From assembly GCA_032158295.1 (NCBI GenBank), contig CM063264.1, positions 372,001 to 436,000 on the forward strand: a stretch of DNA of 64,000 nucleotides. The letters run 5' to 3'. The notes beneath the pieces were generated by a model, which did not search any database, was not told where the DNA came from, and was given only the letters and a program-made list of their open reading frames with translations. The position numbers and the translations under genes were made by a program. Source of the stretch: Pycnopodia helianthoides (taxonomy: Eukaryota; Echinodermata; Asteroidea; Forcipulatida; Asteriidae). Position 1 is the first letter of the stretch. Each line of letters starts with the position of its first letter. Below, in pieces: positions 39,009 to 49,036 of the stretch.

Positions 39009-39351
39009 TTAAAAGGCCCTGTACACTATTGGTAAGATCGAAAAACACAATGTTCACAGATTCACACATAACTTACATGATATAAAGTAAGTAATGGTAG
39101 AAAGGGTTCCTTAAAGTATTTCTGCCTAAAATGCTATCGTTTCTGAGAAACGAGTAAAACAATAGTAATTATCGCGCGCGATAATTTGAAAAGACAGAAA
39201 ACACATAAGATCTCTTTTCACTATTTTCTCGTGACCTCGATGACCAATTGAGCTCAAACTTTCACAGGTTTGTTTGTTCATGCATATGTTGAATCACACA
39301 AAATGTGGACACTGATTTTGAGCTGTTACCAAAAGTGTACAATACCTTTAA
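39009..39351 (+). mobile_element. TTAA MITE, family C, copy C4
   Basis: Full length, very close to C3 and with the same central palindrome. It lies about 110 bp left of A6. Confidence 0.88.
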
Positions 39352-39460
39352 ACATTGTCTCACAGTGTCCCAGAATATATCATGACGAATAGACTATAAG
39401 GAACGTTGATGGGAAATAATATCATCTTCACGACCTGTTGACTTGTCTAATTGATCATCT

Positions 39461-39853
39461 TTAAAGGTACATTACAGAATTGGTAAGAAAAAAACTTGTA
39501 AAATATACCTTTTGATCACAGATTTACATAAAACTTACACAGTCTAATGATGATGATAGTAGAAAACTTCCCTTGAAATATTTCTGTCTGAAATGCCATA
39601 TTTGATGAGAAATGAATAAACTATTTTCAGATTGGAGTTTATCGCTCAGTGAGCGTTTTATTCATCTGTTGAATCTATATGGTTTCATTTAAATGTGTAA
39701 TCGGTTTTTCACTATTTTCTCGTGACCCAGATGGCCGATCAATCTCAAACTTCTACAGGTTTGTCAGTTTATGTATAAGGTGGATTACATAAAGTGCTTA
39801 CTTTGCCAGCAACTGTTTTGTTAGCAAAAACCAATTCTGTAATGTTCCTTTAA
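39461..39853 (+). mobile_element. TTAA MITE, family A, copy A6
   Basis: Full length. The left TIR has one change (GGTACATTAC). Confidence 0.9.
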
Positions 39854-40844
39854 GAAATCCCGTCTTTTGGGTTACAAACACTACAGCAACAACCACGAAT
39901 AAGATGCTGCGTTAACAAACAGACACACATAAACCCACGAAGAAAAAACACAGAACGGCCTTTTGGTTTCCAAGCAACTTCGTCTTTTGTCTTGTTCTCC
40001 TGCACAGAACGCGGGATAAATAAGAGTTACAATTCACTTTAATTGTTGAAGACCTGGTTGGCTCTTCAGGTTTCCTAGCAACGGTGTCTGTTCTCTTGTT
40101 CGATTACTTGGAACGCGGGATAATAAAAACAGATTCACTTAATTGTTGGAGACTTGATTGGTTTCTTACAGATAAATAAAGTCAGACAGGCTGCAACATG
40201 ACAATCGATTAGCGAGAGTTCATCCATTCATGTACGGTGTAACATAGTTACTTCCAGTGCATAAAGTAAGGCGATGCTGTGCCATGTAAGTCACAGTTAT
40301 TTTGTGAAGGGGGAAAAAGCCTTTGGTTGAGTACAATGTACAATCGTACATTGTATCATAGTTTATTCAAATGCCCAACCGTAACTAAGTTGTGACGTAC
40401 CATGGGTTGGGCATAATATATATCCATGGATAATAGGTAATGCTAATTAGCTGACATCGTTGATGAAACGTGCATGCGTGAACAGCTATCATTGGCTGAG
40501 AGTCGTTCGCAGCGCGTACACGTTTACAATGTTTGACATCAAAGAAGAATGGAGATCAATGGGATTTACCCACAGACAAGTCTGCTGCCACCTAGCGTTC
40601 CAAAAGTCCCCCATTGATTTGTTTACGAAATCAACTCGGAATTTTGCACAAGGCTGGTTAGCCCGAACATCTGACGTCACACTTCGAGGCTCGTGTTTAA
40701 CGTCAGAAACCGGCTTCGAGCGTTTGGAGGAATCCTGACAAACGCACCTTTGACCTCGCATCCCATTGCGGTCTTGTAGATAGGGGGACCAGTTGGACAG
40801 GGGACCAGTAGCAGTGACCATCTCTTTGACTAATAGACCGGTGC

Positions 40845-40872
40845 CTGTCCTTATCCGTGCGGATAAGGACAG
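40845..40872. repeat. Perfect 13-bp hairpin
   Basis: CTGTCCTTATCCG, TG, CGGATAAGGACAG: 13 paired bases with a 2-nt loop. Confidence 0.75.
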
Positions 40873-41103
40873 CGGACCAGTCTAAAGGCTGGTTGGAAGT
40901 CAAACCAAACCATTTTACCATCTCATCGTATAGTATCTCCAAGATGATCTTGTAGACTACCGGGGTGTGATGTTCCAACGCACGAGAGTTGGTTACAAAA
41001 ATAAATAAAGTTTGCGTATACAGCTGAAATTGCCAATGATGTAGAGGGCGATATTCAAGTTTGCTCTTGTTCGTCTCCCTTATTAACTGCGAAGTCAGAC
41101 CGA

Positions 41104-41120
41104 GGGGGGGGGGGGGGGGG
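41104..41120 (+). repeat. G17 homopolymer
   Basis: Seventeen consecutive G. Similar shorter runs occur near 23.44 kb and 49.50 kb, and C runs near 4.35 kb and 31.24 kb. Confidence 0.9.
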
Positions 41121-41639
41121 CTGGAAACAAAGACCACAAAGTACTAATAGCGCCCTCTATTAAATATCTTCGGTAGTTGGCCATTTATATCCATGGTTGT
41201 TGCACTGCAATTTTTTGTAACCAACATAATTGAAGAAGAATAACAAGTACTGGCATGTTTTGAAAATCTGTTTTTTTATTCAAAGATATTTACTCAGGAT
41301 ACAAAAATGTAATATTAAGGTTGTCCTTGACTGCTAGGCTCATAGCTCTGAAAACGAAACCAAATTTCATCGTTTTGTGACTGCTGTCTGTTCGCTACTA
41401 GCACGTACGGATCCACCATGTGCGTGTATAGCCTCGACTTCATGCTTCATTTGTATTGCAAGTGTCATGACATTACTGTGACAGTACAGAGTTATATAAT
41501 GCTTATGTTCACTGCTGTCCCCAGTTCGAGGCTCTACACGCAAATGGCTGACCTCGCAACGGGCGATTAGAAGCTGAACAAGCAGCATCGTCTCCTTCAC
41601 TTATTATCTTATTTTTGTAAAGGAAAAAAAGTTGACTAA

Positions 41640-41925
41640 AAAAACCACCCCACAGAACACCTCTATAACGGTCACAGTGGAAAAATTCCCTTTAAATATC
41701 ATATTGCTTAAATTAAATACACCTGTACTGTAGTTTTTGAGAAATGAATAACAAATTTGTTTCGATCTCGCGAGTGCAACACTCGATGACTGAAAGAATG
41801 AAAACATGGTTTAAAAAATCGTGGCTCCGATGACCGATTGAGAGTTAACTTCCACATGTTTGTTATTTTATACTATATGCTGGTCTTTAACAAATACAAA
41901 AATGTTGTCTACGTGCTATACAATC
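41640..41925. mobile_element. Degenerate member of the TTAA superfamily
   Basis: Blocks such as GTAGTTTTTGAGAAATGAAT, CTCCGATGACCGATTGAG and CACATGTTTGTTATTTTATA match the common core of families A to D. The ends cannot be placed. Confidence 0.4.
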
Positions 41926-42047
41926 TTGTAAAGAATTTTACAAAATGTTTTGGATTTTAAATTATAGGAGAGTTGGCAACAAGAAAGAAACCGGTTGAAC
42001 ATTTCCACAACATTGACAATAATAAAGAAAGATGATAATAACATGAC

Positions 42048-42356
42048 GTTCTTATAGAGCGCATTTCAGTTCTGGGAGAACTATAAATGCGCTTTACATA
42101 CATTATTACCCCTGGTCACTGGGCCATTAATTTATTTCCTTATTAAACCATCTCAGTCAAGTTAAATCAATCACAAGAACCATCTCTGCCCTCACAGGTA
42201 CCCATTTACCCCTGGGTGAAGAGAAGCAATTATAGTAAAGTGTCTTGCTCAAGGACACAAGTGTCATGACGGGGATTCGAACCCACACCCTTATGACTTA
42301 TAAAAGCCACCAGAACTTGTGTCCAATGTTCTAACCTGCTCGGCCACAACACGCTA
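42048..42356 (-). mobile_element. tRNA-derived SINE (Ser/Leu-like head)
   Basis: Read on the minus strand it starts GTGTTGTGGCCGAGCAGGTT (A box) and has B box GGGTTCGAATCCC. Then come CTTGAGCAAGACACTT and ACCCAGGGGTAAATGGGTAC body words and a tail with GTAAAGCGCATTTATAG. Confidence 0.8.
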
Positions 42357-42551
42357 AGATGCCGATTATATACAAATTAATGATTTACATAGTGTACCTT
42401 ATTTGGCTTATAAAACACATTCGCTGACGCTAAGAGTGATATAAAAAATTTAATAATGTTCTTAGAAATGTACGCATGATCAGAACTACGTAGACAAGAG
42501 AGAAAAAAAGAAAGCCTGCCCCTCTAAGGTCAAGACGTCTTCACTATGAAC

Positions 42552-43633
42552 CTATCCTCCACCTACTAGCCACATGTTCACCTTCTTAAACCTCTCAATC
42601 TTAACGTCATGTCCGACAACAAAATTATTATGCACAACCACCACATCTTTCTTTTCCTTCCTCCATTTCTCATCAAAAAACAGTTTACCATTTGGAAAGT
42701 TGTTTGAACTTAAGATTTCAGTTTGATCTCCGGTACTTTTTTCTCGTTTAGGAATTTACTCAAGACTTCCTGGTCGGGAGTGAGTTTCGGGTCTGACTTC
42801 ATAAAACTGATCCAAAGCTTTAAGAATTTGATTGTGATTTTAGTTGGTTTGTAATACACGAAACCGGCACAAAAAAACCTGGAGGAATCCTTTGCCAAAG
42901 CCATATCAAAATTATCATCGAAAAATGGGAAAGGATTTTTTAACCAGAACATATCAACATCAGTGAATAAGACGTCGTAACCTTTCTCCAAGAAAGACAA
43001 GATGTAGGATTGGCGTTTGTTCACAAATTTCCTATAGTCCTTGGAGTCGAACTTTAGGCTGTCTGAGGAAGTCTTTCCGGAGTTTGTCTTCAAGACGTGA
43101 AATCCTGCTTCTTTTCTCTTCTCATAGTGTTGAGCCGTTAAATCGTCTTCTGCAATTATGGTGATGTTTGGACAGGTCTTTGTCCGCCTTACGCTCTCCA
43201 ACCAATTATCAGTGAAGTCAATAAAAGCCGCGTTTGTTGTCGTCAAGACAACTGTTTTCTTCCTTTTTTGAACATCACTCAACGTACAATGTGGAATTAT
43301 TGGACTCTCCATGTTGAACTTTAGCAACCTTTTGAGCAACTTTTTGAGTAACGGAATGTTTATTTTGTTTCTCATGAAAAGCCTTACCATTTGAACCAAC
43401 TGAGTGATTATCCGCAATCTTTACTCTTGTAATGTTCTTCTCCTTTAACTTAGCAACCTTTTGAGCAACCTTTTGAGAAACGGAATGTTTATTTTGTTTC
43501 TCATCAACTGAGTGATTCTCCGTAATCTTCTTAATGTTTTTACTTGCAACATCTTGGGCACTCTTCTTGATTTCTTGTGGAAGCTTGGGGACATCTTGAT
43601 TCGGAGAAGACTCACAGAAAGAAAAATGAGTAA
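42552..43633 (-). CDS. Glycosyltransferase stem and catalytic exon (frame broken twice)
   Basis: Acceptor CTCTTTCAG ends at 43634. The stem reads THFSFCESSPNQDVPKLP onward in the frame set by the previous exon, until a TGA near 43.27 kb. The catalytic frame is open from 43417 to a TAA at 42710. The conserved C-terminus (SSNNFPNGKLFFDEKW and on to TAG at 42552) lies back in the stem frame. One extra base is implied upstream of the catalytic part and one missing base downstream, most simply a lost A in the run near CTGAAATC (about 42.717 kb). Confidence 0.75.
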
Positions 43634-45149
43634 CTGAAAGAGAGAAATTTCACATGGAAATATGGTCAAATAAATGCTACAATGTATTTGAATAAACATA
43701 AGAATTTGTAAACCTGTCGTATCGTATTACACTAATTATCTACTATTTACTTTTTCCTTTAAAGAGAGTTGCCTTTGGTAACTACTCTAAAAATTAATGA
43801 CCACAAAAACTTACTTGGTAAACAGCACTTGAGAGCTGTTAATACTATCAAACATTATTAGAAACGACTCCCCCTTTAAAGGAACATTACAGAATTGGTT
43901 TTTGCTAACAAAACAGTTGCTGGCAGTGTAAGCACTTTATGTTAATCCACCATATACATAAACTGACAAACCTGTAGAAGTTTGAGATCGATCGGCCATC
44001 TGGGTCACGAGAAAATAGTGAAAAACCGATTACACATTTGCATAAAATCACATAGATTCAACAAATGAATAAAACGCTCAGTGAGCGATAAACTCCAATC
44101 GGAAAATGAGTTTATTCATTTCTCATCGAATATGGCATTTCAGACAGAAATGTTTTCTACTATCATCATCATTAGACCGTGTAAGTTTTATGTAAATCTG
44201 TGATCAAAAGTATATATTACAAGTTTTTTCTTACCAATTCTGTAATGTTCCTTTAAAGGAGAAAGAAATAATTGTTCACCCAAAAATCTGAATCTGAAAG
44301 AGGCTTCAAGCATTAAGCCTTTCTCAGGCCGGCATCTGAAAGCTCACAATTCCATGCAACAAGGGCGTTTTTTTTCGATGATCAATTGAGCCAACATTTA
44401 CACAGGTTTGTTATTTTATGCATGTGTTGGGATACACCAAGTGAGGATACTGTTCTTTGACAGTTTCCAAAAGTATACACTGCCTATAAGTTCTATAAAG
44501 CAATCTAAAAATAGACAATAAATACCATTAAACGAGTGGTGCACCACATCGGTTTGTAGAAGAATAAAATTAATTTAGGCCTAGGTCTACTGAGACAAAT
44601 TTAATTATTAATCTCATTGAATATTTTCTACTTGTCTTTATTGAAACAAATATTCACATTTCGAAGGCTATCGAAATTGTCTAGTCAGTCTTGGCAATTA
44701 CAACTAGACAGTGTCACATGTCCTTAATAGACCTCTTGCATTGGCCACCATCGTTGAGACCAAACATGGAAACGTGCAACTCTCAGCCAATGAAAGGTCT
44801 TCATTGATTTCAGTGAGGGCGCCGTTTTGGGCTTGTGACGTCATATGCAAGGCGGGGGGGGGGTCTGTTGATACTTACATTTGCATGTGCCAATGAGGTA
44901 CAGTGCCAAACAAGCCACTGAGACCATGAAGCACGTCAGCCTCGGTTTGAACATCCTGTAAACAGGAAACAAGATTTTATTTTAAAATATGGCTATTGTT
45001 GATGTCAAGGACGTTAGAAGAGTACAATGACAGCGCCCTCAATCATAAGGAAACACCAATTATTGCATTATAAACATTATAACTGATTAGTCACCTAATA
45101 AACTTCATCAAATTGCTTTGTATGGAAATCAATCTTACCTTATCGTCAT
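42552..45149 (-). CDS. Type II membrane glycosyltransferase, nucleotide-diphospho-sugar transferase family, with two compensating frame breaks
   Basis: Three coding exons: 45139..45149, 44879..44955 and 42552..43633. Splice sites are GT-AG and phases match; the total is 1170 nt (390 codons with stop). Seen: a short basic N-tail (MTIRMFKPR), one membrane span (about residues 10-26) and a hydrophilic stem holding a 43-residue tandem duplication around HSV-S/T-QKVAQKVAK. The catalytic region has KTVVLTTTNAAF, the DxD motif in LFTDVDMFWLKNPF (about residue 254), FFCAGFVYYKPT and TPDQEV, and the C-terminus has HNNFVVGHDVKIERFK. Known: this family (PF03407, which includes plant RGXT xylosyltransferases) moves a sugar from a nucleotide donor in the Golgi lumen, with DxD binding the metal-nucleotide. 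The catalytic segment (about 42.73-43.32 kb) is one frame off from both stem and C-terminus. This could be an allele or assembly indel pair, or a decaying copy. Substrate is unknown. Confidence 0.75.
43759..44487. mobile_element. B-related TTAA element interrupted by A7
   Basis: The left part resembles the B left half (CTTACTTGGTAAACAGCA, GAGAGCTGTTAATACTAT). The right part resembles the B right half (CATCTGAAAGCTCACA, ACAGGTTTGTTATTTTATG). The right TIR is decayed. It is the host of the A7 insertion. Confidence 0.7.
43876..44256 (-). mobile_element. TTAA MITE, family A, copy A7, nested in a B copy
   Basis: Inserted at a TTAA inside a B-related element whose two halves lie at 43759..43879 and 44253..44487. 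It lies in the intron of the glycosyltransferase gene. An internal segment around the AATATTTCAAGGG word is deleted relative to other copies. Confidence 0.9.
44879..44955 (-). CDS. Glycosyltransferase exon encoding the signal-anchor
   Basis: The acceptor is TTTACAG directly before GATGTTC; the donor is GTAAGT at 44873..44878. It encodes MFKPRLTC, then a hydrophobic run with FMVSVACLALYLIG, then TCK. This is a typical short cytoplasmic tail plus signal-anchor of a Golgi type II protein. It ends in phase 1 and joins the TT that opens the next exon to make a Phe codon. Confidence 0.7.
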
Positions 45150-45200
45150 TGTTTTCGGCTAGGTTGTCAGTCGCCGCAATAGAAAAATGAATCACCGAAT
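45139..45200 (-). CDS. Glycosyltransferase exon with the start codon at its 3' end
   Basis: The 62-nt exon follows a pyrimidine-rich acceptor (CTCATCTTTCAG) and ends at donor GTAAGATT. Its last 11 bases are ATGACGATAAG. Joined to the next exon they read M-T-I-R-M-F-K-P in the membrane-anchor frame, and an in-frame TAG lies upstream within the exon. The rest of the exon is 5' UTR. Because it begins at an acceptor, a further untranslated exon should lie at higher coordinates. If this exon is not used, the Met at 44954 is the alternative start. Confidence 0.5.
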
Positions 45201-45260
45201 CTGAAAGATGAGAAAAATAGTAATAGCCATTAAAAAAAAAGGCAAAACAAAAAAGCAGTG

Positions 45261-45616
45261 CAAAGGGTGTACAACATAGGTAAGATTGAAAATATAAATG
45301 TCCACAGATTTGCACGTAGCTTACATGGTACATGTATGGCCATGGTGGTAAACTTCCCTTGAGATAGTTTTGCTTGAAATGCTACAGTTTTTAGGAAGCG
45401 AGTAAAACAATTAGTCTTTAGTATATCGTGCATGTCCACAACCTGATGTTTGGAAACAGTGAAAACATATAATGGGGTTTTTCACTGTTTTCTCATGACT
45501 CCGAAGACCGATTGAGCTTAACTTTTCATAGGCTTGTTATTTCATGTATATGTTGGGTCACATAAAGTGCGAATACTAGTCTTTTGAAACCTACCAATGT
45601 TGTACATGTGCTTTAA
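45261..45616 (+). mobile_element. TTAA MITE, family D, copy D2
   Basis: Opposite orientation to D1. Ends GGGTGTACAACATAGGTAAG and CCAATGTTGTACATGTGCTTTAA. It lies just upstream of the glycosyltransferase start exon. Confidence 0.75.
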
Positions 45617-45769
45617 CTGAAAAGACTCTTCTAATTCTGCCTCAAAGCTTCAAATTTTGTGAATTTAAGTCACATATCGTTGAACCCTTCTCTCCCCATG
45701 CTCCACACGGTGTTTGAAGCTTTGCATGGTGTGGAAAAATAAGAAGTAGTGGGATGTTGGCTCTGAAAA

Positions 45770-45869
45770 GAGCCGGTGAGGTCTCGACTTTTCGAACAGT
45801 ATGCACTGCTCGTCTTCAGGAGCAGACGAGCAGAGTATACTGTTCGAAACGTCGAGACCACACTGGCTC
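45770..45869. repeat. 100-bp near-perfect palindrome (45-bp arms)
   Basis: Arms 45770..45814 and 45825..45869 are inverted copies with only a few mismatches, around the 10-nt loop TTCAGGAGCA. Features are GGTCTCGAC, TTCGAACAGTAT and CTGCTCGTC. A single related arm lies at 49602..49670. Confidence 0.85.
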
Positions 45870-46058
45870 TTAGCCAACGCCCCTCCAAAAGAGATTGTAC
45901 ACATGGTTTTACTTGCTTTATCTACCTATCTATCTTCCATTCAGTACATCCATGGATGTAGCCATGGTGCATCATCCCTCCAGTTGAGTCCGGCCTACTT
46001 GGGTGCAAATGAGCTTGGTCACAGAAACAAATATCAAACGAAATGTGCTGCAAACTAA

Positions 46059-46554
46059 GGGGCCATTCATAATAGTCAATGTTTACAAAATTCTTTTTTT
46101 TTTCGAAATTGTGGGTGGGTGGGTCAAAAGAAATAACTGAAAATCGAAATTCAGCTTGTATTCATAAATAATTGGAATAAATTAACAAATGACAAATAAG
46201 AAAGAACATGATTCCTTCTTTTACTTGTTTTATTGTCTTTTTAAATGGTAGGGTCATATCAAACTAAAAACTGTTGTATAAAGTTTTATGTGCTTGCCAA
46301 TTTAATTTCTGATTAAACTACGATTACGAAGTTGTTTGTTTAAGCCATGAACAGCCATTGAAAACTACTGATGTTGGAGACCTTTAACCTAAAATATCTG
46401 CATCATTTGAGGTATTAACTTTGTTCTTTAGTGTATAGATTATATTGTTAAGTAAATCAATATTTAAAAATCGAAATTTGGGGTGGGTGGGTGGGTCAAA
46501 ACAATTTCGAAAAAAAATCGAAATTTTTTAACATTGACTATTATGAATGGCCCC
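46059..46554. mobile_element. PIF/Harbinger-like MITE with TAA duplication
   Basis: Near-perfect TIRs of about 26 bp begin GGGGCCATTCATAATAGTCA. TAA occurs at 46056..46058 and 46555..46557, the 3-bp target duplication typical of Harbinger elements. The subterminal regions have inverted TTTCGAAATT and GGGTGGGTGGGTC words. There is no coding capacity. Confidence 0.8.
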
Positions 46555-46629
46555 TAAAATCACGGCGCAAGTAAAATGATGGCCATGTTGTACCCGCAAG
46601 TTTACCAATCACAGTTACCGTACTTCTTT

Positions 46630-46715
46630 TTGTCTAGCTCAAGGACCATAAATGCAAGGACCATAGCCAACATGAATTTGGTGCGCTAGTCCGCTCGGCC
46701 ACGACGCGCTACTGG
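46630..46715 (-). mobile_element. SINE fragment
   Basis: Contains GTAGCGCGTCGTGGCCGAGC on the minus strand (SINE head) and CTCAAGGACC words. The B-box region is lost. Confidence 0.55.
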
Positions 46716-46784
46716 TACTTGATGAACTCACTGGGTATACTCTGTAAAGTTTCCAAACATGAGAATTAATAAGCTTCTACCTTA

Positions 46785-47017
46785 GGCCTGCGCTAAACGT
46801 CGCACGTTTGTCGTGTCGAACTTAAACAGTTGTAAAATTAGGAATTAAATTCGACAAAAGAGCGACGTTTAGCGCAAACCGTTTTATTTAAGTTCGGCAC
46901 TGCCGTGCTACACGGTAGCGGCACGACACGGTGACAAACGTCGCGCTCTTGCCGTGTCGAATCGAACTGAAAACATTTGAGTTCGGCTCGGCAAAAGTGC
47001 GACGTTTAGCGCAGGCC
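46785..47017. mobile_element. Short MITE with TTA duplication
   Basis: TIRs begin GGCCTGCGCTAAACGTCGCA and match exactly in inverse at the right end. TTA flanks both sides (46782..46784, 47018..47020). The interior is CpG-rich and itself folds (GCGACGTTTAGCGCAAACC recurs in mid-element). PIF/Harbinger-like by target duplication. Confidence 0.8.
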
Positions 47018-48659
47018 TTACCTCTTCTTCAAAATAAATGTTCCCGTCAGTGGTTGTTGGTGTTACCTGCAATTTAGTTTGTAGAACCAATAGATGCTGT
47101 ACATTCTTTGATATTTACAAGTAGCAGACTAGATATAGAAGAATTAGTGCATGAGACGCAAAGCTACATGGCTACGTGTACATGTACATGTTCTTCGAGT
47201 GTACACCGCTATGCATTATAAATTTGAATGATTTTCAGTACAAAAGATCCACATCTATCGCCTTGAGCGTTTGCAGCCTGTTTTTTGTCAGTGACTAGTC
47301 GACCATTTCACTTTAGTTCCACTTGGTGCAACATTCGACGCCATTTCAGACAAACAAGGTTTTAACAGTTGCTTTTGCTCGAGCTCTGATTGCCTCCTTG
47401 ATGCTAAGACAAACTCGACACTAAATTTCAAGGTTTTTTTCACACGGGGAAACGTTAGAATTTAGTCAGATTGTAGTGCCACATCTGAAACAAAACAAAA
47501 ATCTTTGTTCTCCGCTCAGTGAGCAGCGTTCATGAATCGAAGTCAAATAAAAATGGAACCAGACATAACCACTCAGCCTCGTAATGGTTACATCGATTTA
47601 CATATAACCGCGCCCCTAACCCTGTGTGTAGCCGTGGCCAAATCGTACACCCTGCAAGCCAAAAACAAGGGCGAAAACAGAGCGGGTGAAAAAATTAGTG
47701 CAAGCAAATTTTTTATTTTTATAGGTGTTTTCCATGCGACGTGGAGTGATGTGCACGAGAGGCTGAAGCAAGACTAGCAAAATGCATAATTCGTGGTGAT
47801 GATTATAATAATGTTATTATAAATAGTCAGTCAGGCTGTGTTTTGATCTTTACCCACACCCAGTACAAAACACAATCAATCAATCGGCGTTGTCAAACTG
47901 TGTTCTAAATATTCTGGTGTCAAGAGGCTCGTTCTCGTTTGTTACTTAATCGCGATCGGTATTGCAGAAAAATAATATCCGTCACCAACTAATTAACAAA
48001 AAGAACGTCTTAGAACCAAGACTACCTTCTAAATAATAGTTTAAAGTAATGGACGTAACGAAAATAGACCCTTCCAATGAAATTATATAAATTGCACATT
48101 GTGCGTGTGCACTAATACTACTGGCTAGCATTACGAGGGGATATCGTCCTGTTTTAGAACCATAGAGCAAGGAGGAAGAAAGATAATTATACATGTATTT
48201 CCTTCCTCAATGCATAGAGATAAAATGCAAAAAATATATTGGGCTGATATGCGTTGTGCACAAATCTATGGCGTTCGCCAATTGAAAGTATGCACAATTC
48301 ATGTACACCGCAATAACAATTATTGATCATAATTATTACCATAACAATAGCATCCATGACGGCAACCTCAATGACAACGCCCCATGTTCAAAAATTCACG
48401 TAGTAGTCCGATCCGCAAGGCTTCACGTGCTGCCGTTTTCAGCAGTTATTGTTAGGATCTCATTTAGATGCATTGTTAATACAGGAACGTATTCAACCCC
48501 GTTGGAATGCCAAGAGCCAACCAAGCAAAACGGCGAGTCTATCAATCATTCTTACACGTACGTAATTCGTGGGGAACCTGCACATGTTTTGCATGGTGGG
48601 AAGCTTTGAACTAAACTTGTACGTTTGTTGACGTTGTTTACCAACGAGGGACGAGCAAC

Positions 48660-49036
48660 CTGGGCACGGGTAGTGGGAGGGGCAGTGATGGTACTAAACC
48701 CACTGGGACGGGTGACTGAACCAATCGAAGGGACAGGTGACCGGCCGGGGGGCAGTGGGGGCAGTGTGGGAGGGGAAGAGATGGTACTGAACCCACTAGG
48801 AAAGGGTGACTGAACCCATCGAAAGGACAGGGGGACCGGCCGGGTGAGGGACAAGGGGGGGAGGGGCAAGGATGGTGAACCCACTGGGACGGGGTGACTG
48901 AACCCATAAAGGGACGGGCATTGACCGGGTGAGTAGGCGAGGGGCAGTGATGGTACTGAACCCACTGGAAAGAGTGACTGAACCCCCATCGAAGGGAGGA
49001 CTATGGACGGGTAGTGGGACGGGCAATGATGGTACT
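48660..49036. repeat. GC-rich minisatellite, 78-92 bp unit
   Basis: GATGGTACTGAACCCACTGG-type units begin near 48687, 48779, 48871, 48949 and 49027. The purine-rich strand is the plus strand. Long open frames on both strands here are a by-product of the repeat. Confidence 0.85.

Larger units (their letters stand above)
35996..42047. other. Intergenic; repeats plus one weak ORF
   Basis: Contains the hydrophobic ORF at 36.8-37.2 kb, the elements F1, C4 and A6, a hairpin (40845..40872), the G17 run and a degenerate TTAA element. Other sequence, including 40.0-40.7 kb, shows only short ORFs. Confidence 0.35.

Noticed and set aside
43445..43699. 84-codon minus ORF beginning MFIQIHCS
   Set aside because: It reads through the intron and acceptor upstream of the glycosyltransferase stem in the wrong frame; the stem frame is fixed by the spliced signal-anchor exon.
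45670..46058. Four overlapping ORFs on both strands around 45.8 kb
   Set aside because: They arise from the symmetric palindrome at 45770..45869.
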